Source of the DNA: Bacteroidales bacterium
GTDB taxonomy: Bacteria > Bacteroidota > Bacteroidia > Bacteroidales > P3
Length of the DNA: 63,529 bases
Direction of reading: 5' to 3'
NCBI GenBank assembly: GCA_024400565.1
Contig: JAKSMQ010000007.1
Span: 1-63,529, forward strand
The notes under the pieces are model-generated. The model was not told where the DNA came from. It made no database searches and saw nothing but the letters and a program-made list of their open reading frames with translations. The stretch's first letter is position 1. Every line of letters begins with the position of its first letter. The translations under genes were made by a program, and so were the position numbers. Shown here piece after piece: positions 25,380 through 33,917 of the stretch.

Positions 25380-25995
25380 GAATACCGAACAGCAACTGGA
25401 GCAGATGCTTGAATCTATTGCCGCTCATGGTCGCAATGTACGCCGACAGGAACGTCTGATGGAACAGATAGACCGTATGGCTGCAGCAAAAAAGCGTCGC
25501 CGACTATGGCCCTATTGGACGGCTGTGGCAGCTGCCGCATCTGTGGCGCTGGTCCTATTGTGGCAGCCTTCCGACCAAGAGTATGCTGCAGAGGAGGGCT
25601 CAAAGAGGGTTGAGTTGCCTGACGACAAGAAGTCGATTGTGCCGGAAGAGCCCATCTATACAGCTTCGGCCGCGATACAGAAATCGATTCCTACTTTCCC
25701 AGAGGAGATACCAGAGGTTTCTGCCGAGGAGACCGCATTTGAATTCTCGGGGCATGAAGAAGCGCCGGAGCCGGTTTGCGACGAGAAAGCGACAGAACAG
25801 CCCCATGAAACTGAAGTACCACATGTTGTAGAGATTAAGACTAATTCTCTAGTGGCTTACAGCAACAAGAAAGAGCGTTCCAAACAGAAAGCCCCCATAA
25901 AAGACCTTCTTGGCAACCCTCTGCCGGAATCCAACTATCTGCTAGCAATCAATTTCAAGACAGCCGGTAGATTAATACAATCAGACCTGGAGTAA
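25369..25995 (+). CDS. probable membrane anti-sigma factor
   Basis: 208 residues. A charged cytoplasmic N-terminal segment (1-45, EQMLESIAAHGRNVRRQERL) is followed by one membrane helix (about 47-66, WPYWTAVAAAASVALVLLW). An acidic, Pro/Glu-rich periplasmic stretch (75-155) and a short C-terminal basic part come next. Size, topology and the 11-bp overlap with the sigma gene fit an anti-sigma factor. It lacks a recognisable zinc-binding or FecR domain, so the assignment rests on context. Confidence 0.65.
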   Translation: MKNKNTEQQLEQMLESIAAHGRNVRRQERLMEQIDRMAAAKKRRRLWPYWTAVAAAASVALVLLWQPSDQEYAAEEGSKRVELPDDKKSIVPEEPIYTASAAIQKSIPTFPEEIPEVSAEETAFEFSGHEEAPEPVCDEKATEQPHETEVPHVVEIKTNSLVAYSNKKERSKQKAPIKDLLGNPLPESNYLLAINFKTAGRLIQSDLE

Positions 25996-26090
25996 TTCAA
26001 TATCTGGAATCACCCAAAACCAGCAATCGGACAGAAGAATCCGTAATATAAAAGAACCCATTTAACCAATCTATTAATAAATTAACAATT

Positions 26091-26633
26091 ATGAAAACAA
26101 AACTTATTTCAACGTTGCTCGCAATAGCTGTTATGACAACGGCTATCGAATCCTGTGAAAAAAGGAAAACCGACAATCCGGGTCCATCAATTTCCCAAGC
26201 TGTCGACAAATCAGATTTCTGGACAATAGACCCTTCAAGTTGGGATGCCATCCTTCAGGAGGTCGGATATACTGTTGATGGAGACAATCACACTATCACA
26301 TGGGTTGTACCTCAGGAGACCGATGAGCTTATGCTTGCCGCTATCATTAACAGTATGAAAGGCCACATCATTACCATAAAGGATAATGGTAAAGATGTAG
26401 TCTATACGGCCATTCACGATGTAAACGGGATCTTGTCTGAGAGAATTGACCACACAACAGATGGATCCAAATGGGCCTCAACAACCGGTAAGGACTATGA
26501 CAAGATAAAAGACTGGGCTGAACAGGAAAAAGCCAATGGCCATATCGTTGTTGTTACTTATAATGAAACAACCGGCGTGTACACAGCATTCTCTTTTACT
26601 CAGGAAGAATGGGATAACCTCCATAGAATGTAA
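26091..26633 (+). CDS. small lipoprotein in the ECF sigma cluster
   Basis: 180 residues with a lipoprotein signal (MKTKLISTLLAIAVMTTAIESC, cleavage before the Cys). The mature domain (FWTIDPSSWDAILQEVGYTV, ITWVVPQETDEL, GHIVVVTYNETTGVYTAF) is a mixed alpha/beta fold I do not recognise. It follows the sigma/anti-sigma pair by 95 bp and precedes an exported barrel-like protein, so it is probably part of the same stress or signal response. Confidence 0.7.
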   Translation: MKTKLISTLLAIAVMTTAIESCEKRKTDNPGPSISQAVDKSDFWTIDPSSWDAILQEVGYTVDGDNHTITWVVPQETDELMLAAIINSMKGHIITIKDNGKDVVYTAIHDVNGILSERIDHTTDGSKWASTTGKDYDKIKDWAEQEKANGHIVVVTYNETTGVYTAFSFTQEEWDNLHRM

Positions 26634-26748
26634 TAATCTTCCTGTAGAATCACTTCGACTGGTAACTTCTAAAAATTGAACAATCCTAGGAAGACCAAGT
26701 ACTACATAGAGACAATTTTTAGGAGTTACCTTTTTTAAGAACATCAAT

Positions 26749-28095
26749 ATGAGACACATTATTATATCCCTTATCGCCTTGCTGCTATCTACTACAGCCG
26801 CTATGGCCCAGAACCAGGTTGTCTATTCGCAATACATAGAGGGAAACCCGAATACCATTGAAATCAACAAAGGATGGCAAGTGTGGTTTGTTCCCCGAAG
26901 CGATGATTCTACTATTGTGAAACTCAAGATGACTCAGCCCATAACCGAAGCAGAACTGCAAAGCATCTGCGAATACAACCAGCTCTCAGACAAGCTTACC
27001 CTGAAAGCCGCTTCCATGGAACTTAGAGGGCAGGTAGTCGAGGTTCACAGTAACTTTGTAGGAAAGATTATCTACTTGGGGCTAGGTGCTTCGGTATTTG
27101 CCAATGAACTTACTTTGGGCAGGGACGAGAGAACAGTATATCTGAATCCTGGCTCCGAACTGGTGGTAAAGAAACTGATCAGCAAGAGCAATCTGTCTAT
27201 TGAGATTAACGATGGCGATCTTATGGCAGATACTCTGGCTGGAGACACTATCAGCGTGAGAATCCGGGGAACCGAGGGTATGGTCTATTATGGGAATCCC
27301 ATGATGGCGCTACTCGATATGAGCCTCCCTGGGGGTCATAATAAAGATATTCGGGCCTTCCCCGACAGCTCTCAAGTAGTCCGTATTAAAGAATCGGCCT
27401 TCTATGTTGATGCCGACACTATCCGCCATATCTATGTAAGTAACGAAGAGAAGAACAACAGGAATCACAAGATTCTAGCGAATGTCAATTTTATTGCTCG
27501 GTCAAAAATCCTGACCAATCTCCCATTATCAAGTCCCTACAGCACGTTCGGAAATGAATACGGATTTCAGTATAACTTCTTTACTCAATTCAGACTGGCA
27601 CCTAAATTGGATATGAGTGTAGGCTTGCAAGTAGATATGGTGGCAAGTCCCCTATTTCATTCGGTTGACGTGGATGAAAATGGGTTCCTGCAGATGTCTG
27701 CGCCTTCAGCCAATCCTTCCCGTTGTACGGAAATCAACTCGTATCTGAATTTCCCGATAAAGCTCAACTGGAATCCATTCCGACATCGTGATTTCCAAAA
27801 GAATATCAAACCAGATATCTTCTCATTTGGCTTTGATCTTACTCCCGGATTCAACTTTCAACATTATGTATTCATATCATCCTACTCGAATCCACAGCAA
27901 CTACATACTTTCAGCCGGGAAGAGAACAAGATTTCCTACCGAAACCCATTTAGACTTGAGGCCGGTATCAGTTACCACCAGTTACTTATACCTTTAATTA
28001 ACTCGATTCGCTTATACTACAACCTGATGCCGGAATACCGCAAGAGTTCGGGATTGCCAAAAGTTCATAGCTTAGGACTGGAGCTGAAGTTTTAA
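26749..28095 (+). CDS. exported protein: DUF2807/GIN-like adhesin head plus C-terminal beta-barrel-like domain
   Basis: 448 residues, signal peptide MRHIIISLIALLLSTTAAMA-Q. Residues 60-215 show a repetitive beta-rich stretch (AASMELRGQVVEVHS, VYLNPGSELVVKKLIS, SNLSIEINDGDLMA) like the GIN/DUF2807 beta-solenoid. The last 190 residues look like an outer-membrane barrel (EYGFQYNFFTQFRLA, SFGFDLTPGFNFQHYVF) ending in ELKF. So a surface-exposed solenoid on an outer-membrane anchor is likely. It is the last gene of the ECF sigma cluster. Confidence 0.68.
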   Translation: MRHIIISLIALLLSTTAAMAQNQVVYSQYIEGNPNTIEINKGWQVWFVPRSDDSTIVKLKMTQPITEAELQSICEYNQLSDKLTLKAASMELRGQVVEVHSNFVGKIIYLGLGASVFANELTLGRDERTVYLNPGSELVVKKLISKSNLSIEINDGDLMADTLAGDTISVRIRGTEGMVYYGNPMMALLDMSLPGGHNKDIRAFPDSSQVVRIKESAFYVDADTIRHIYVSNEEKNNRNHKILANVNFIARSKILTNLPLSSPYSTFGNEYGFQYNFFTQFRLAPKLDMSVGLQVDMVASPLFHSVDVDENGFLQMSAPSANPSRCTEINSYLNFPIKLNWNPFRHRDFQKNIKPDIFSFGFDLTPGFNFQHYVFISSYSNPQQLHTFSREENKISYRNPFRLEAGISYHQLLIPLINSIRLYYNLMPEYRKSSGLPKVHSLGLELKF

Positions 28096-28152
28096 CGGCG
28101 CGGGATAAATATGAGCCATAAAAGGAATGCTTGTCAAAGGACAACTTCGGAG

Positions 28153-28264
28153 TAGCGTCGGTATAGCGTCCACTTAGCGTCCACTTTCGCCCCCTATTAG
28201 AGACGCAAAGCAGATGTAAAGTGGACGCTAGGTGGACGCTAGGTGGACGCTAGGTGGACGCTAA
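28153..28264. repeat. inverted arrays of 11-bp repeats (TAGCGTCCACT / GTGGACGCTAG)
   Basis: Three 11-mers in one orientation at 28153-28185 (TAGCGTCGGTA, TAGCGTCCACT, TAGCGTCCACT) face four in the opposite orientation at 28221-28264 (GTGGACGCTAG three times, then GTGGACGCTAA). The inner parts (28164-28187 and 28218-28241) pair over 24 bp with one mismatch and a 30-nt loop. The array is in the gap between two convergent genes (28096-28404), which otherwise holds only a terminator. The same unit recurs at 33918-33983. Confidence 0.85.
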
Positions 28265-28352
28265 GCAGATACTTCTCCTTTCCATTCCATAATTATGCTT
28301 CCTATACTGACTCCTATCTGGCAACAGACAATTTCCCTAGTTCCTGCAAACA

Positions 28353-28379
28353 AGAGAGCCCTCGCAAAGGGGGCTCTCT
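28353..28379. terminator. bidirectional terminator between convergent genes
   Basis: Perfect 9-bp stem AGAGAGCCC / GGGCTCTCT with a 9-nt loop. T-rich sequence flanks both sides (CTATCTTGTTT on plus, TTGTTTGC on minus). It serves the plus gene ending at 28095 and the minus gene ending at 28405. Confidence 0.7.
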
Positions 28380-28404
28380 CTATCTTGTTTCTGTCTGCTG
28401 CCAT

Positions 28405-28911
28405 CTATTGGCGAATGAGATCATAATGCTTTGTGGCCGAAGTGGTATAGGTCTGGCCGCCACGGGTAGTACGCTCGGTAACTACCTTCGATTCTATCTG
28501 ACAATGGTTCTCATCGCTAACAGATATGACGTATGGCTTTACGTCCCACATAAGGGTGTCGGATGATACGCTATAGTTATCGTCCCACGAATCCTCTACT
28601 CCATATACTACAGCCGAATAGCCCAGTTTGCCATTTTCCTTGAAGGTAAGGGTAATCTCGGAGGCCCAGTCGGAGCAATAGGTCATCTCCTGATAGTCGT
28701 CGCCTTCGGTATACAGTTCATAGCTCTGGTCCAATACCACGCTCCAGGAGCCCATCAGGTATTGAGCGTAATCGTCAGGCACATAGGTATCAACACCCGT
28801 ATTGGGATTGTTGCTGGGGTCGTCCTTTTCGCAAGCGGCAAACAAGAAGACGGATAACGAAACCGCTACAAACAGTCGGAAGAATCTATTTTTAATCATT
28901 TCTCTTATCAT
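28405..28911 (-). CDS. small lipoprotein, lipocalin-like
   Basis: 168 residues from the ATG at 28911 (an alternative at 28899 gives MIKNRFFRLFV). I reject the longer start at 28938 because it adds non-signal-like residues before the lipoprotein signal. The lipobox is FAA-C, followed by EKDDPSNNPNTG. The mature part has strands typical of lipocalin-like or DUF4488-type domains: LMGSWSVVLDQSYEL, EITLTFKENGKLGYS, DTLMWDVKPYVISV. A -7 box lies at 28956-28963. Function unknown. Confidence 0.72.
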   Translation of the reverse strand: MIREMIKNRFFRLFVAVSLSVFLFAACEKDDPSNNPNTGVDTYVPDDYAQYLMGSWSVVLDQSYELYTEGDDYQEMTYCSDWASEITLTFKENGKLGYSAVVYGVEDSWDDNYSVSSDTLMWDVKPYVISVSDENHCQIESKVVTERTTRGGQTYTTSATKHYDLIRQ

Positions 28912-28955
28912 TTTTATGAGGCCGAGCCATAGTGGCAAACCTAGATTAACGATTG

Positions 28956-28963
28956 CAAAAATA
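28956..28963 (-). promoter_or_regulatory. -7 promoter box of the lipocalin-like lipoprotein
   Basis: Minus strand TATTTTTG, with a weak -33 (CTTG at about 28987-28984) 20 bp upstream. Confidence 0.5.
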
Positions 28964-29103
28964 CTACTTTTTTACCAATCCGGCAAGCTGTACATGGAAC
29001 CTTTCTCAAAGAATATTGAATAACAATATAATGCATACAAAATTAATCAATACTACCGAGGTAAAATATGAGACATTTTCCCTTCCGAAGATACTCGATT
29101 TGA

Positions 29104-29540
29104 TTACTTTTGGTTCACTCTCGACTTGCTTTCAAGTTCCATTTTACCGAAGCGGAGATTGCATCCGAACATAATGTTGCGACTCTTCATCTTGACAGAT
29201 CCTGCAGGGAGCGAGCCGGGAAGCGGCAGGATGAGCAAAGGGCGGGTATAGTTGAACTTGAAGTTATCCATCTTCCCGGTAGAATAGAGCAGCCACAGGC
29301 TTGATACTGGCCGGCGGCCACGTCCCGGATGGCATAACTGCCCGTCATATCTGAGGTAGCGCCACGCATAAAGACGCTATCGGAAGGGCGCAATAATGCG
29401 ACATTGACCAGGGGCATAGTCTCGCCCGTTCTGGCATCCTTGATTTGGCCTTTGACCTGATAGTTTGCCGGTGCCTGGGCAAAGCTGATTGTAAATCCCT
29501 CAACAAGGATAGTGAGGATGAGAATAAAGATACGTTTCAT
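29104..29540 (-). pseudogene. remnant of a TonB-dependent-receptor-like outer-membrane protein (internal deletion and frameshift)
   Basis: The first 90 residues are a normal start: a signal peptide (MKRIFILILTILVEGFTISFA-Q), then a carboxypeptidase-regulatory-like domain (YQVKGQIKDARTGETMPLVN through GSYAIRDVAAGQY). The frame then becomes nonsense and stops at 29187. In another frame the sequence continues as a typical barrel C terminus (STGKMDNFKFNYTRPLLIL ... SRNIMFGCNLRFGKMELES) and stops at 29104. So the middle of an originally much larger (about 700-900 residue) outer-membrane protein has been lost and the ends joined out of frame. Confidence 0.75.
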
Positions 29541-29591
29541 GGTTGTTTGTTTTTTGCAGGTCGGGGTTCTGATCGGATAGCTTACGGTAGA

Positions 29592-29612
29592 GAGCGGGGA
29601 CCAGCCCCGCTC
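29592..29612 (-). terminator. hairpin after the GntR gene
   Basis: Perfect 8-bp GC-rich stem GAGCGGGG / CCCCGCTC with a 5-nt loop, about 70 bp downstream of the minus-strand regulator. No T-tract. It may end the ABC-transporter operon. Confidence 0.5.
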
Positions 29613-29682
29613 CTACACGCGCTAAACTAATCAATAATCAGAACTCAACAAATGTTTATTTTCTGTATGTCGGCTGTATATG

Positions 29683-30027
29683 TCAGCCATTTTGCATCAA
29701 TTCCTCTATGGTAATGCCGAGCAGCTGCATCTTTTGGGCTACAAGGGGCCACTCTTCGTTGAGGAACTCGTCGCGATGAATCTTGGTAATACGTTTCTTT
29801 GCGCCTTCGGCCACAAAGTAACCAATACCGCGCCGGTTGAAGATAATCTCCTTCTCCTGCAGGTATTCGAACGAGCGCATCACGGTATTGGGATTTACGC
29901 CCATATCGGAAGCCACTTCGCGAACCGAGGGCATGCGTTCTTCCTCCTTCCATTCGTCGTGGAGGATGCGCTCGCTCAACGTTTCAGCTATCTGGTGGTA
30001 TATTGACTTTTGTTTCTTAAAATCCAT
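29683..30027 (-). CDS. GntR-family regulator, YtrA type
   Basis: 114 residues. The N-terminal winged HTH (IYHQIAETLSERILHDEW, RMPSVREVASDMGVNPNTV, IIFNRRGIGYFV) is followed by only a short C-terminal helix set, as in the YtrA subgroup that controls ABC transporters. It is the last gene of the operon that starts at 32649. A near-perfect palindrome at the operon promoter is the obvious operator, so it probably represses its own operon. Confidence 0.9.
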   Translation of the reverse strand: MDFKKQKSIYHQIAETLSERILHDEWKEEERMPSVREVASDMGVNPNTVMRSFEYLQEKEIIFNRRGIGYFVAEGAKKRITKIHRDEFLNEEWPLVAQKMQLLGITIEELMQNG

Positions 30028-30076
30028 AATCTTGAAAAATATTCAGTTTTTTGCTAACTGTTTCGTGTCGGAGGGC

Positions 30077-30104
30077 GGGCTTGAGCCATCTTAGAATCAA
30101 GCCC
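30077..30104 (-). terminator. hairpin between permease and GntR genes
   Basis: Perfect 8-bp stem GGGCTTGA / TCAAGCCC with a 12-nt loop in the 91-bp gap. No T-run, so it is more likely a partial terminator or mRNA-stability element that lowers regulator output than a full stop. Confidence 0.45.
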
Positions 30105-30118
30105 ACACCAATAGAGAA

Positions 30119-30946
30119 TTAGTATTTCATCTTCTTCAGTCTCACCCAACTCCACCAGCCGAGACCGAAGGTATAGAGCAGATTGAAGATTATCGAACCA
30201 TTGATGAGCCATCTTATAATACTCAGATCGCCTGATTCTTCTAGTCTGTTAGCCATCTCGACAAGCCAGCCACCATCGCTAGCGATGCTAAATACTATCA
30301 TCAGAACACCCATCAGATTATTCAACACAAAATGGATGAGGAAAAGCCAGAGAATGGTATAGAGGAATTTGTGGCGTTTGAAAATAGTAGTAGTAAAGAA
30401 GAAAGTTATTACGTTGGTCCAGAAACCTGTTATCCATAGGAGAGGGTTGCTCACATAGTAGAAAACAGATAGTGTATTGAAGTCAAACTCATGCAGATGG
30501 GAGCGGAACGAGCTGACTACCGAAAACAGAGGAGCATCGTAGCCTCCGAAGGGGATGAGATAAAGCAGATAGTCGAGAATGATGCCGCATCCAAGGGCTA
30601 TGAGAGGGCAGATGAAAACGCTCGTAAGAATCATACTCAGGAATTTCTCCAGCTTGGAAGCCGGCAGCATAGCAAAATAGATTCCCTCCTTAGGAAGATT
30701 GCAGTTGTTATAGAGTCGCGAAGGAGCGAGGCATGATACCAGCATAACAGCCATTCCGATCATCATAATACGGAACATGGGGTGGATGGTCTGGAAAAGT
30801 ACATCGCCAAATGCGAGCCTCAAAACCCAGGGAATCATGGTACAGGACATGATTATTATCATGGCCACGCCATAAAGAGGCCAAATGGAGCAGATATCCT
30901 TCTTGAGGAGCTTTCCAAAACGATTTATATTGAAAGTCTGGTTCAT
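30119..30946 (-). CDS. ABC transporter permease-like membrane protein
   Basis: 275 residues with about six hydrophobic segments (IIIMSCTMIPWVLRLAFG, MMIGMAVMLVSCLAP, LWITGFWTNVITFFFTTT and others). It fits the ABC-2-type permease pattern often paired with YtrA-type regulators. It lies between the DUF2807 lipoprotein and gntR and probably pairs with the ATPase at 31819-32649. Substrate unknown; such systems often respond to cell-envelope antibiotics. Confidence 0.72.
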   Translation of the reverse strand: MNQTFNINRFGKLLKKDICSIWPLYGVAMIIIMSCTMIPWVLRLAFGDVLFQTIHPMFRIMMIGMAVMLVSCLAPSRLYNNCNLPKEGIYFAMLPASKLEKFLSMILTSVFICPLIALGCGIILDYLLYLIPFGGYDAPLFSVVSSFRSHLHEFDFNTLSVFYYVSNPLLWITGFWTNVITFFFTTTIFKRHKFLYTILWLFLIHFVLNNLMGVLMIVFSIASDGGWLVEMANRLEESGDLSIIRWLINGSIIFNLLYTFGLGWWSWVRLKKMKY

Positions 30947-31002
30947 TATCTTAATAGTATTGGGATTAATAATATGTTTTTTGTCTGTTGTTCAGAGGCA
31001 TG

Positions 31003-31809
31003 CTATTCCTCGTATTCTATATAAGTTTTATGGCTCCACTCAGACTCTTTGCTGACTTTGAGCTGGCTGCCGTCAATACTCTGGCCATAGGTAGTGAGGT
31101 CGGTTCTGTCCTTGAGGCTGCCCGATATCTTATTGCAGCTTACCACGGCTTCAGACATATCGGAGAGTTCTACGGCAAGATCCGTCACATTCAGTCCGGA
31201 AGCATCCATCCCTGCATTATTGTCCATCTTCAGACTCATCTTATCCACATGGCCTGCGAGGCTAATTACGCTTTCGTCCGCAGCATCAATACTGACATTG
31301 GGGGCATTTATATGAGCCTGTAAATCAGAGTTTCCGGACATAAATATCTTGAGAGGTCGGCTGTCCTTGCGTTCAACCTGGACTACACAATCCGCATTAT
31401 CGCGAAGATCTATTACTTCAAGATTGTTGTTGGCTGGAATAAAGATTATTGCATTGTGATTTGTATTATCCTGGATCACAAGTCGATTCTTGTTACTGGG
31501 ATCAAAAAACAGTTTGTATTGAACAGAAACAATTGCCCGGTTTACCAACACTCGGTCTACGCTCTCGGAGAATACCACGCTTGCATTTCCCACTATCTCG
31601 ACCTCCGAAAAGTCGTAACGGTCAAGATTAAGCGTATCGGTCACATTGTCCTGTTTATCAACGTTGAACAACACGTTATCCCAAAATGGGGAGCCGGTAT
31701 TGTTTTCGTAAGCATTCTTCATGGCTTCCTTGATATCATGACGCAGACATGATGCAGACATCACGCTTACGAGAACAGCTAATGACAATATTATCTTTTT
31801 CATAATCAA
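31003..31809 (-). CDS. DUF2807 (GIN-domain) lipoprotein
   Basis: 268 residues (Met-3 at 31803 is an alternative start). The lipoprotein signal ends MSAS-C. From about residue 60 the beta-solenoid GIN domain runs to the end: YDFSEVEIVGNASVVFSES, NLEVIDLRDNADCVVQVE, PLKIFMSGNSDLQAHIN, VSIDAADESVISLAG. This domain occurs in exported proteins of Bacteroidota. It sits inside the ABC-transporter operon, 9 bp after the ATPase stop, so it is likely a sensor or accessory protein for that transporter. Confidence 0.85.
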   Translation of the reverse strand: MIMKKIILSLAVLVSVMSASCLRHDIKEAMKNAYENNTGSPFWDNVLFNVDKQDNVTDTLNLDRYDFSEVEIVGNASVVFSESVDRVLVNRAIVSVQYKLFFDPSNKNRLVIQDNTNHNAIIFIPANNNLEVIDLRDNADCVVQVERKDSRPLKIFMSGNSDLQAHINAPNVSIDAADESVISLAGHVDKMSLKMDNNAGMDASGLNVTDLAVELSDMSEAVVSCNKISGSLKDRTDLTTYGQSIDGSQLKVSKESEWSHKTYIEYEE

Positions 31810-31818
31810 TTCGGTAAT

Positions 31819-32649
31819 TTAGCGGTTGAAGATATCTTTAACAGTCTGTTTGTTGCGAAGGACGGCGTTGAAGAGAGCCTCTATATTTACGGCGCTATCT
31901 TCGTGATTAATATTGGGCAACACATTGAGGAAACCTCCGGGAAGCATCTCGCTATAGAGGGCATCTTCGCGTTTCTGGCCACCATATTCAAAAAATAGTT
32001 TTGAGGTAATCTCCTGGATAGAAGCATTCAGCAGCACGTCGTCGTTGGAAAGGATGATGATGGGGTCGATCAGATTCTCCACATCCTTGACCTGATGGGT
32101 TGAAATAATGATGGTAGTCTCCTCGTTGGATCTTTTAGAAAGAAGCTTTCTGAAGTCGGCCTTTGAGGGAATATCCAACCCGTTGGTAGGTTCGTCGAGC
32201 AGGACATAGTCCGTTCCGAGGCTGAGGGCGCAAGCTATGAGACTCTTCTTCTGCTGGCCGAAGCTCATCTCCTTGAATTTCCAGGTGGGGTCTACCTCCA
32301 GTTCCTTCATCAGGTCGCGAAATACCTCGGGATTGTATTTGGGATAGAAAGGAGCGAAATCGTTGATAAACTTCTCCGGGGTACTGTTGGCGGGAGAATG
32401 AACCTCATCGGGGAGGAAGAATATGTTCTCAAGAAACATGGGCTGACGGTCCTGGCTGAGAAGGTTGTCTACACGACAAATGCCGGAGGTGGGACGGAGC
32501 AGACCGCTTATAATTTTAAGCATGGTGGTCTTGCCTACCCCATTCTCACCCAAGAGGCCATAAATTGAACCCTTCTGAAACTCAAGATTGATATTCCTGA
32601 AAACAGGAGTATGCTTGTAGCTAAAGTCAAGATTTTCTATCTTTATCAT
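31819..32649 (-). CDS. ABC transporter ATP-binding protein
   Basis: 276 residues. Walker A GENGVGKTT, signature region MSFGQQKKS (a variant of LSGGQ), Walker B YVLLDEPTNGLD and the switch His in IISTHQ are all present. A C-terminal extension of about 80 residues follows the core. It is the first gene of the operon ATPase, DUF2807 lipoprotein, permease, gntR. It powers export or signalling at the inner membrane. Confidence 0.92.
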   Translation of the reverse strand: MIKIENLDFSYKHTPVFRNINLEFQKGSIYGLLGENGVGKTTMLKIISGLLRPTSGICRVDNLLSQDRQPMFLENIFFLPDEVHSPANSTPEKFINDFAPFYPKYNPEVFRDLMKELEVDPTWKFKEMSFGQQKKSLIACALSLGTDYVLLDEPTNGLDIPSKADFRKLLSKRSNEETTIIISTHQVKDVENLIDPIIILSNDDVLLNASIQEITSKLFFEYGGQKREDALYSEMLPGGFLNVLPNINHEDSAVNIEALFNAVLRNKQTVKDIFNR

Positions 32650-32727
32650 AATTCTATAGTGTTTATTGTTTGTTCTTGAAATTATTTACCTTGTTGAATA
32701 TTATAGCTTTAAACCGGTTACTTATTT

Positions 32728-32751
32728 AGTGTATTACTTAACTAATACACT
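32728..32751. promoter_or_regulatory. GntR operator palindrome
   Basis: AGTGTATTA-CTTAAC-TAATACACT: 9-bp perfect arms, with TTAA in the centre, 24 bp in all. It begins directly downstream of the -7 box (32753-32760) and so covers the predicted transcription start. Binding would block the operon, consistent with autorepression by the YtrA-type regulator encoded last. Confidence 0.82.
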
Positions 32752-32752
32752 G

Positions 32753-32783
32753 CAAAAGTACACACATTTTTCATTCTGCCAAA
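32753..32783 (-). promoter_or_regulatory. promoter of the ABC transporter operon
   Basis: Minus strand: TTTG at 32783-32780, a 19-bp spacer, then TACTTTTG at 32760-32753. An excellent Bacteroides-type promoter, overlapped at its start site by the operator. Confidence 0.8.
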
Positions 32784-32938
32784 ATTTATTTTCAAAAAAG
32801 TGATTTTTTAACACAATTTGTTATCATAAATGACGTTTTAGAATAAAGAATGTTACATAAAATAAATAATAAATATTGGGAAAGGCTCCGGTCCCCTACC
32901 CCAATTCAAATACAAATCCTATTTAATAGTATCCGAAA

Positions 32939-33682
32939 ATGAACAATACCATTTCGCTTCTTCTCGACCATCGTTCACATCGCAAATTCAAAGCCCAGGA
33001 TATTCCCCAAGAGTTGCTAGACCGCATACTGGAATGCGGCATGAGAGGTTCTAACACCGGCAACATGCAGATGTACAGCGTAGTAGTAACCCGTCAGCCC
33101 GAACTCAAAGAACAGCTGGCAGCCCTCCACTATGGCCAGGGCAATACCTGCTCGTGCTATCTGACTATCTGCGCCGACGTTAACCGCTACCACCATTGGA
33201 CACGCCAGCGTGGCTGCAACGAACCCTACAACAATTTCCTCTGGCTGATGAGTAGTACCGTAGATGCAACCATCTGCGCCCAGAACATCTGCGTGGCAGC
33301 CGAAAGCGAAGGTCTCGGATTCTGCTATCTGGGAACCGTAATGTACAACGCCCGCAAGATTGCCGAGCTATTGAAGATGCCTAAAGGCGTTGTGCCCGTT
33401 ATCACTCTCTGTCTCGGATATCCAGCTGACGACCAGCAACTGAGCGAAAGACTTCCCCTCGACGGCATGGTTCACTATGAGACCTACCACGACTATACCG
33501 ACGAGGACATAGACCGCATACATCAGGTAAGAGAGGAATTCCCTTTCAACCAGGAAATGGTCAAACTGAACGAATGCCGCAATCTGGCCGAACTCTTTAC
33601 CCAGAAGCGCTACCCCAAGAAAGACAACGAAGCCATTTCGGCCTCGCTCATGGAATTTTGCAAAGAACAGGGTCTGATATAA
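32939..33682 (+). CDS. nitroreductase-family NAD(P)H-dependent flavin oxidoreductase
   Basis: 247 residues, NfsA/FRP-like. It has the N-terminal FMN phosphate-binding piece (LDHRSHRKFKAQDIP), the central helix AAESEGLGFCYLGTVMYN and the strand VPVITLCLGYPAD, then a C-terminal arm (RLPLDGMVHYETYHDYTDED). The family transfers hydride from NAD(P)H to nitro compounds, quinones or flavins. A single-gene unit ended by the hairpin at 33701-33737. Confidence 0.88.
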   Translation: MNNTISLLLDHRSHRKFKAQDIPQELLDRILECGMRGSNTGNMQMYSVVVTRQPELKEQLAALHYGQGNTCSCYLTICADVNRYHHWTRQRGCNEPYNNFLWLMSSTVDATICAQNICVAAESEGLGFCYLGTVMYNARKIAELLKMPKGVVPVITLCLGYPADDQQLSERLPLDGMVHYETYHDYTDEDIDRIHQVREEFPFNQEMVKLNECRNLAELFTQKRYPKKDNEAISASLMEFCKEQGLI

Positions 33683-33700
33683 GTCCTTCAAACATAAAGA

Positions 33701-33737
33701 ACAAGACGGACATCCCAAAGGGTTGTCCGTCGCTTGT
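33701..33737 (+). terminator. terminator after the nitroreductase
   Basis: Nested stem: GACGGACA / TGTCCGTC (8 bp) extended by ACAA(G) / CTTGT, with an 11-nt loop, 18 bp after the stop codon. Confidence 0.7.
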
Positions 33738-33859
33738 CTCAAAAGACCATAATCAAAAAAGAAGGTAAGAGTGCCTGTCCTTCTATTCAAAATTGAGAGA
33801 AAATTCTATTACTCCTCCTTTATGAGAGAGCACGCATAAAAGGACCTGTGAATCCTCTT

Positions 33860-33892
33860 TCTCTCCACATTCTCTCCTTATTCTCTCCACAT
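33860..33892. repeat. three 11-bp repeats (TCTCTCCACAT type)
   Basis: TCTCTCCACAT, TCTCTCCTTAT, TCTCTCCACAT in perfect tandem. They share the intergenic region 33683-34078 with the next array but use a different unit. Nothing else recognisable lies there beyond the upstream terminator. Confidence 0.75.
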
Positions 33893-33917
33893 AGACAGCA
33901 CGAAAAACCCTTCCGGT

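Noticed and set aside
28153..28264. Possible CRISPR array
   Set aside because: Units are 11 bp, contiguous and without spacers, and occur in both orientations; no cas operon nearby. The Cas4-like gene at 10534 is a DUF2779-type fusion and not a CRISPR cas4.
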